From assembly GCF_000423465.1 (NCBI RefSeq), contig NZ_KE384020.1:737671-801670 (forward strand): 64,000 nt of DNA. Reading direction: 5' to 3'. The first letter of the stretch is position 1; each line of letters begins with the position of its first letter. The translations under genes were made by a program, and so were the position numbers. This document shows positions 59,417 through 64,000 of the stretch, piece by piece. This DNA is from Propionicicella superfundia DSM 22317. GTDB lineage: Bacteria > Actinomycetota > Actinomycetes > Propionibacteriales > Propionibacteriaceae. The notes under the pieces are model-generated. The model did no database searches. It saw only the letters and a list, made by a program, of their open reading frames with translations, and was not told the origin of the DNA.

Positions 59417-60691
59417 GTGCGGAGACGCCCAGCGGTCGGATCCGTGCCGTCGGTAGCCATGGTCCTGGCCTGGATCGGGACGCGCGTCGCGCTCGGCGCC
59501 GAGGCGATCCGCCGGATCGTACCGCCGGGGGACCTGTCCTACTTCGTCTCCGTGATGCAGCGATGGGACACGCTCGGGATTCAGGGGGCGCTGCGCGAAT
59601 ACCCCACGCCCGCGGCCTACCTGTTCCGGGCCCTCTGGCTCGCGGGCGGCGGCCACCGTATCGCCTTCGGAGTCCTGTTCGTCTGCGTCATGGGCCTCCT
59701 CGACACCGTGTTCACCATCGTCCTGTGGCGCACCGCAAGACCGGCCAATCGCCAGTCGGCCGTCGGGGTGTGGATCCTCTTCGCGCCGCTGCTCGGCGCC
59801 ATCGTCTACCTGCGATTCGACCTCGTCCCGGCCGTCCTCGCCGCGGTGGCCGTGCTGGTGTTCGCGCGCCGGCCGGCGCTCTCGGGGGCCGCGGTGGGTG
59901 TCGGGGCCGCCGTCAAGCTCTGGCCGGCCCTGCTGGTCCTCCCGCTCGTGGGTCGCCGCGCCTCCCGCCGACGCGTGCTCGTGGCGTTCCTCGCCACCGG
60001 CGTCGGCCTGGCGGTGGCGAGCGTGCTGACCGGTGGGCTGTCCCGTCTCGTGTCGCCGCTGGGGTATCAGAGCGACCGCGGGCTGCACATCGAATCGGTC
60101 TTCGCGACGCCCGTCATGCTGCTGTGGGCGGCGGGATCCACGTCGTACGAGGTCGCCTTGACGACGTACCACGCCTACGAGATCACCGGCCCCTACGTCG
60201 GGGTGCTCGAGGCCGCGTCCACGGCCGCGAGCGCTGCCGCGTTGTTGTTCATCGCATGGCTGGCGTACCGCGCCATTCGCGCTGCGGTGTCCGATCCGGC
60301 CGCGATCGCCCTGCTGGCGCTCGTGACCACCAGCGTCATGATGGTCTCCAACAAGGTGCTCAGCCCGCAGTACATGCTGTGGCTCGGGCCCGTCCTCGTC
60401 GCGCTGCTCGCCGTCCACGAACCCGCGGCGGCGCCGAGCCGCCGGGAGTTGTCGTCGGCCGCCCTGCGGCACCTCACGCTGCTCATCCTCGTCGCGACCA
60501 CGCTCACACACGTCTTCTTCCCGCTCAGCTACGGTCACCTCTTCCGCCATTCCGCGTCGTCGCTCGGCATCACCGGCCTGCTCGCCGCCCGGAATGCGAT
60601 CCTCGTCGGCCTCACCGGATACGCGTCCTTCCTTGCGGTACGGGTGACTCGCCCCGGCGCGCGAGTCGCCCTCGCAGGCGTTGCGAAGTAG
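59417..60691 (+). CDS. GT87-like polyprenyl-phosphate-sugar transferase, copy 2
   Basis: 424 residues from GTG 59417, placed by CAGGAGG at 59405-59411. It is a paralogue of the preceding gene with matching segments in the same order (PPGDLSYFVSVM, EYPTP, YLRFDLVPAVLAA, SPLGYQSDRGLHIES, NKVLSPQYMLWL), so the pair arose by tandem duplication and has since diverged. About ten membrane helices. The two could act one after the other on the same glycolipid, but that is inference. The gene ends 44 bases before kgd, which has its own Shine-Dalgarno. Confidence 0.78.
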   Translation: MRRRPAVGSVPSVAMVLAWIGTRVALGAEAIRRIVPPGDLSYFVSVMQRWDTLGIQGALREYPTPAAYLFRALWLAGGGHRIAFGVLFVCVMGLLDTVFTIVLWRTARPANRQSAVGVWILFAPLLGAIVYLRFDLVPAVLAAVAVLVFARRPALSGAAVGVGAAVKLWPALLVLPLVGRRASRRRVLVAFLATGVGLAVASVLTGGLSRLVSPLGYQSDRGLHIESVFATPVMLLWAAGSTSYEVALTTYHAYEITGPYVGVLEAASTAASAAALLFIAWLAYRAIRAAVSDPAAIALLALVTTSVMMVSNKVLSPQYMLWLGPVLVALLAVHEPAAAPSRRELSSAALRHLTLLILVATTLTHVFFPLSYGHLFRHSASSLGITGLLAARNAILVGLTGYASFLAVRVTRPGARVALAGVAK

Positions 60692-60694
60692 CAT
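60689..60694 (+). promoter_or_regulatory. Possible -10 box (TAGCAT) for kgd
   Basis: TAGCAT overlaps the preceding stop codon and lies 41 bases before the kgd GTG, which would give a leader of about 35 bases. GGGAGGA (60724-60730) is the Shine-Dalgarno. Confidence 0.4.
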
Positions 60695-60735
60695 CGAAGG
60701 CGTCAGCGTTGCCGTTAGCCAGCGGGAGGAATGCA

Positions 60736-63700
60736 GTGACTGCCCTCGAACACTCGTCAGGGGCCGAGCTAGAGTTCGGCGCCAACGAGTGGCTCATCGC
60801 CGAGATGCTCGCTCGGTACCAGCAAGACCCCGACTCCGTGGGCCCGGCCTGGGCGAAGTACTTCGCCGACGGCTCGGTCGCCGAATCACTCGCCGCAGAG
60901 ACACCTGCACCGGCCGCACCGGGGGGCGAGGCGGCTCCCGCGGCACCGGTCACGGCCTCCGCCGCAGAGCCCGTGGCGGCTCCCGCGCCCGCGACCCCCG
61001 TTGGGCCGGCTGCGGTCCCCGCCCATCCCAAGCCCGAACCGGCCGTCATCCTGGCGCCGGCCGCGCCGGCGACCGCTCCCCCCGACGTGCAGGCCCCTCC
61101 CGCAGCGCCCCCTCGCCCCACGCCTGTTGCCCGCGACGCCGAACGGCACCCGGCTGCGCCCACGCGCGCCACGGAGTCGCCGACCAAGCCCCAGCCCGCG
61201 CAGCCCCGGCCCGAGCCTGCGCACGCCGTCCTGCGGGGTGCCGCCATGCGCACCGCCCAGAACATGGACTCGTCGCTGTCGATGCCGACCGCCACAAGTG
61301 TCCGCATCGTCCCGATGAAGCTCGCGATCGAGCAGCGGACGATCGTCAACGCGTACCTGCGCCGTTCCAGCGGCGGCAAGATCTCGTTCACCCACCTCAT
61401 CGGGTACGCGATGGTCCAGGCCATCAAGGCCATCCCCGAGATGAACAACTCCTACGCGAGCATCGACGGCAAGCCCAACGTCGTGACCCCGACGGGCATC
61501 AACCTCGGCATCGCCATCGACCTGCAGAAGCCCGACGGCACGCGGCAGTTGTTCGTGCCGTGCATCCGGAACGCGCAGGACATGGACTTCGCGCAGTACT
61601 GGCGCGCCTACGAGGACATCGTGAAGCGGGCCCGTTCCGGCCAGCTCACCGTCGACGACTTCGCCGGGACGACCGTCAGCCTCACCAACCCCGGCGGCAT
61701 CGGCACGTCCCACTCCGTCCCGCGGCTGATGCCCGGCCAGAGCCTCATCCTCGGCGTGGGCTCCATCGAGTACCCGCCCGAGTTCGCCGGCATGAGCCCC
61801 TACCGGGTGAACGAGCTGGGCGTGTCCAAGGTGACGACGCTCACGTCCACCTATGACCACCGGGTCATCCAGGGTGCGCAGTCCGGCGAGTTCCTGCGCC
61901 GGATGCACGAGCTCCTCATCGGATCGGAGGGTTTCTACGACGAGATCTTCCACTCGCTGCGAGTCCCGTACAACCCGGTGCGGTGGGCGACCGACATCAG
62001 CACGCACCGCCCCGATCAGTTGTCCAAGCAGGCACGCGTGGTGGAGCTCATCAACGCCTACCGCTCGCTCGGGCACCTGATGGCCGACATCGACCCCCTG
62101 GAGTACCGCCAGCGGACGCACCCCGAACTGGAGATCGAGCATCACGGGCTGACCCTGTGGGATCTCGACCGCGAGTTCGCGGTCGGCAGCTTCGGGCAGG
62201 CGAAGAACCAGACGCTGGCCCTGCGCGACATCTTGTCGATGCTCCGTGAGTCGTACTGCCGGACGATGGGCGTGGAGTTCATGCACATCCAGGACTACGA
62301 GCAGCGCCGCTGGTTCCAGGAGCGGTTCGAGAAGCCTCACGTCAACTGGACCCGCGACGAGCACATGCGCATCCTCGACAAGCTGAACGAGGCCGAGGTC
62401 TTCGAGACGTTCCTGCAGACCAAGTACGTCGGCCAGAAGCGGTTCAGCCTCGAAGGCGGCGAGTCGGCGATCGTGGCGCTCGACGAGATCTGCGACTCGG
62501 CGGCCGATGCCGGGTTGTCCGAGGTGTGCATCGGGATGCCTCACCGCGGCAGGCTCAACGTGCTGGCGAATGTGGTCGGCAAGTCGTACAGCCAGATCTT
62601 CCGCGAGTTCGACGGCGTCCTCGACCCGCGCAACTCCCAGGGCACGGGCGACGTCAAGTACCACCTGGGCGCCGAGGGCGAGTTCACGGCCCTGTCGGGG
62701 GCGACGGTGAAGACATCCGTCGCCGCCAACCCGAGCCACCTCGAGGCCGTCGATCCGGTGCTCGAGGGGATCGCTCGCGCGAAGATGGACCGGCTCGGCG
62801 TCGTCGACGAGTACCCGGTGCTGCCGGTCCTGCTGCACGGCGACGCGGCGTTCGCCGGGCAGGGCGTCGTGTACGAGACGCTGCAGATGAGCCAGCTCCG
62901 CGCCTACCGCACGGGCGGCACGATCCATGTCGTCGTGAACAACCAGGTCGGGTTCACCACGGCCCCGGCCGATTCCCGCTCGTCTGTGTACTGCACCGAC
63001 GTGGCGAAGGCGATCCAGTCCCCCGTGTTCCACGTGAACGGTGACGATCCCGAGGCTGTGGCCCGCACCGCGCGGATGGCCTTCGACTTCCGCGAGGCGT
63101 TCCACAAGGACGTCATCATCGACCTCGTCTGCTACCGCCGGCGTGGTCACAACGAGGGCGACGACCCCAGCTTCACCCAGCCGCTCATGTACAACCTGAT
63201 CGAGCAGAAGCGCAGCACGCGACGCCGGTACACCGAGCAGCTCATCGGTCGCGGCGACATCTCCCCAGCGGACGCCGACGAGGTGACGTCGCGGTTCCGC
63301 GACCGCCTGGAGGCGGTGTTCAAGGAGGTTCGCGAAGAGACCGACGTCGAGTTCGAGTACCACAAGTCGCCGTACTACCCGGCGAAGCGTCCGGGCGCCG
63401 AGGGCACCGCGATCACGCCCGCCCAGATGCAGGCCGTCGCCGACGCCCACGTGACGTTCCCCGACGGCTTCACCGTGCATCCGAAGGTCCTCCAGCAGCT
63501 CGAGCGGCGGGCGAAGGCGATCCAGGAGGGCCCGATCGACTGGGCGACGGCCGAGCTGCTCGCGTTCGGGTCGCTGCTCATGGAGGGACGCCCGGTGCGG
63601 CTCGTCGGGCAGGACACGCGTCGCGGGACGTTCTCGCAGCGGTTCGCGGCCGTCATCGACCGCAAGACGAACGAGCCGTACGTCCCCCTCAAGCACCTGT

Positions 63701-64000
63701 CCTCGGATCAGGGACGCTTCCACGTGTTCGACTCGCTGCTCAGTGAGTACGCGGCGATGGGTTTCGAGTACGGCTACTCGGTCGCCGCTCCCGACGCGCT
63801 CGTGCTGTGGGAGGCACAGTTCGGGGACTTCGCCAACGGCGCCCAGAGCATCTCCGACGAGTTCATCTCGTCCGGCGATGCGAAGTGGTCGCAGAAGTCG
63901 GGCGTCGTCCTGCTTCTCCCCCACGGCTTCGAGGGGCAGGGTCCCGACCACTCGTCGGCGCGCATCGAGCGCTGGCTGCAGCTCTGCTCCGAGGGCGCGC
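60736..64000 (+). CDS. kgd: 2-oxoglutarate decarboxylase/dehydrogenase E1 with fused E2-like domain (3' end outside window)
   Basis: The first 1088 residues are visible, starting GTG 60736 behind GGGAGGA, and the frame is open to the window end; actinobacterial relatives are about 1200-1270 long. An N-terminal segment (FGANEWLIAEMLARYQQDPD) is followed by a Pro/Ala linker (about 55-165), an E2-like acyltransferase domain with catalytic His375 in STYDHRVIQGAQSGEF, then the ThDP-dependent E1 part (SLEGGESAIVALDEI, GMPHRGRLNVLANVVG, HGDAAFAGQGVVYET, RRRGHNEGDDPSFTQP). The enzyme handles 2-oxoglutarate at the TCA cycle branch. No lipoyl domain is present, as is usual in this class; GarA control is known in mycobacteria but no FHA partner is in the window. 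Confidence 0.95.
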   Translation, partial: MTALEHSSGAELEFGANEWLIAEMLARYQQDPDSVGPAWAKYFADGSVAESLAAETPAPAAPGGEAAPAAPVTASAAEPVAAPAPATPVGPAAVPAHPKPEPAVILAPAAPATAPPDVQAPPAAPPRPTPVARDAERHPAAPTRATESPTKPQPAQPRPEPAHAVLRGAAMRTAQNMDSSLSMPTATSVRIVPMKLAIEQRTIVNAYLRRSSGGKISFTHLIGYAMVQAIKAIPEMNNSYASIDGKPNVVTPTGINLGIAIDLQKPDGTRQLFVPCIRNAQDMDFAQYWRAYEDIVKRARSGQLTVDDFAGTTVSLTNPGGIGTSHSVPRLMPGQSLILGVGSIEYPPEFAGMSPYRVNELGVSKVTTLTSTYDHRVIQGAQSGEFLRRMHELLIGSEGFYDEIFHSLRVPYNPVRWATDISTHRPDQLSKQARVVELINAYRSLGHLMADIDPLEYRQRTHPELEIEHHGLTLWDLDREFAVGSFGQAKNQTLALRDILSMLRESYCRTMGVEFMHIQDYEQRRWFQERFEKPHVNWTRDEHMRILDKLNEAEVFETFLQTKYVGQKRFSLEGGESAIVALDEICDSAADAGLSEVCIGMPHRGRLNVLANVVGKSYSQIFREFDGVLDPRNSQGTGDVKYHLGAEGEFTALSGATVKTSVAANPSHLEAVDPVLEGIARAKMDRLGVVDEYPVLPVLLHGDAAFAGQGVVYETLQMSQLRAYRTGGTIHVVVNNQVGFTTAPADSRSSVYCTDVAKAIQSPVFHVNGDDPEAVARTARMAFDFREAFHKDVIIDLVCYRRRGHNEGDDPSFTQPLMYNLIEQKRSTRRRYTEQLIGRGDISPADADEVTSRFRDRLEAVFKEVREETDVEFEYHKSPYYPAKRPGAEGTAITPAQMQAVADAHVTFPDGFTVHPKVLQQLERRAKAIQEGPIDWATAELLAFGSLLMEGRPVRLVGQDTRRGTFSQRFAAVIDRKTNEPYVPLKHLSSDQGRFHVFDSLLSEYAAMGFEYGYSVAAPDALVLWEAQFGDFANGAQSISDEFISSGDAKWSQKSGVVLLLPHGFEGQGPDHSSARIERWLQLCSEGA

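Noticed and set aside
60886-63951. A 1021-codon open frame on the minus strand
   Set aside because: It lies opposite the full kgd coding sequence and reads as Arg/Val/Gly/His-rich antisense translation without domains; long antisense frames are expected at this GC content.

Overview
The window is high-GC DNA (roughly 70% by eye), with dense, often overlapping genes and many GTG starts. Gene content and order point to an actinobacterium: NAD-dependent ligase beside gatCAB, mnmA and a cysteine desulfurase; the GlgE alpha-glucan genes; the mismatch endonuclease NucS; a Kgd-type 2-oxoglutarate decarboxylase with a fused E2-like N-terminus; and the lysA-hom-thrB-rho-rpmE-prfA-prmC-tsaC-wecA-atp series familiar from Mycobacterium and relatives. 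A methylmalonyl-CoA epimerase and a PduO-type cobalamin adenosyltransferase fit a propionate-forming or propionate-using member such as Propionibacteriales. That placement is inference; no rRNA is present.

Positions 1-7541 (+) hold the least ordinary locus: a tightly coupled envelope operon. It encodes a WxL-like domain protein (cut by the window edge), a membrane-anchored DUF916-type protein, a smaller anchored protein repeating one domain of its neighbour, a sortase-fold membrane protein lacking the catalytic His and Cys, a PstB-like ATPase without a permease, a membrane-bound lytic transglycosylase and a PASTA Ser/Thr kinase. The four later junctions that overlap share only the bases of stop and start codon. 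It looks like one wall-associated assembly or sensing system.

Positions 7653-17381 (mostly -) are translation and RNA maintenance: gatBAC, an ACT-domain protein (+), a small membrane protein, ligA, a MetE-like protein, mnmA and a cysteine desulfurase. Positions 17484-27195 hold glycogen and alpha-glucan metabolism: an unknown anchored protein, glgX, a ROK sugar kinase (-), then glgE, maltokinase and glgB. Positions 27286-39596 are mixed housekeeping: a YbbN-like protein, phosphoglucomutase, a Zn alcohol dehydrogenase, PH-domain and small membrane proteins, methylmalonyl-CoA epimerase, a DivIVA-like coiled-coil protein with an AI-2E family permease, a VOC/TetR divergent pair, nucS, a zinc-ribbon protein with a hydrolase, a cyclophilin lipoprotein and PduO.

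Positions 39634-57551 (-) form one long block read leftward: lysA, hom, thrB, rho, rpmE, prfA, prmC, tsaC, wecA, a small membrane protein, atpI, atpBEFHAGDC and DUF2550, closed by a classical intrinsic terminator at 39607-39628. thrC, usually between hom and thrB in relatives, is absent. Positions 57734-64000 (+) hold tRNA-Arg(CCG), two tandem GT87-like membrane mannosyltransferase homologues, and kgd, which runs off the window.

Two patterns recur outside the genes. Many monocistronic or first genes have a TANNNT -10 hexamer six to eight bases before the start codon with no Shine-Dalgarno, implying leaderless mRNAs; this also settles several start codons. A roughly 65-bp palindromic element occurs in two convergent intergenic regions (7546-7610 and 29932-29996).
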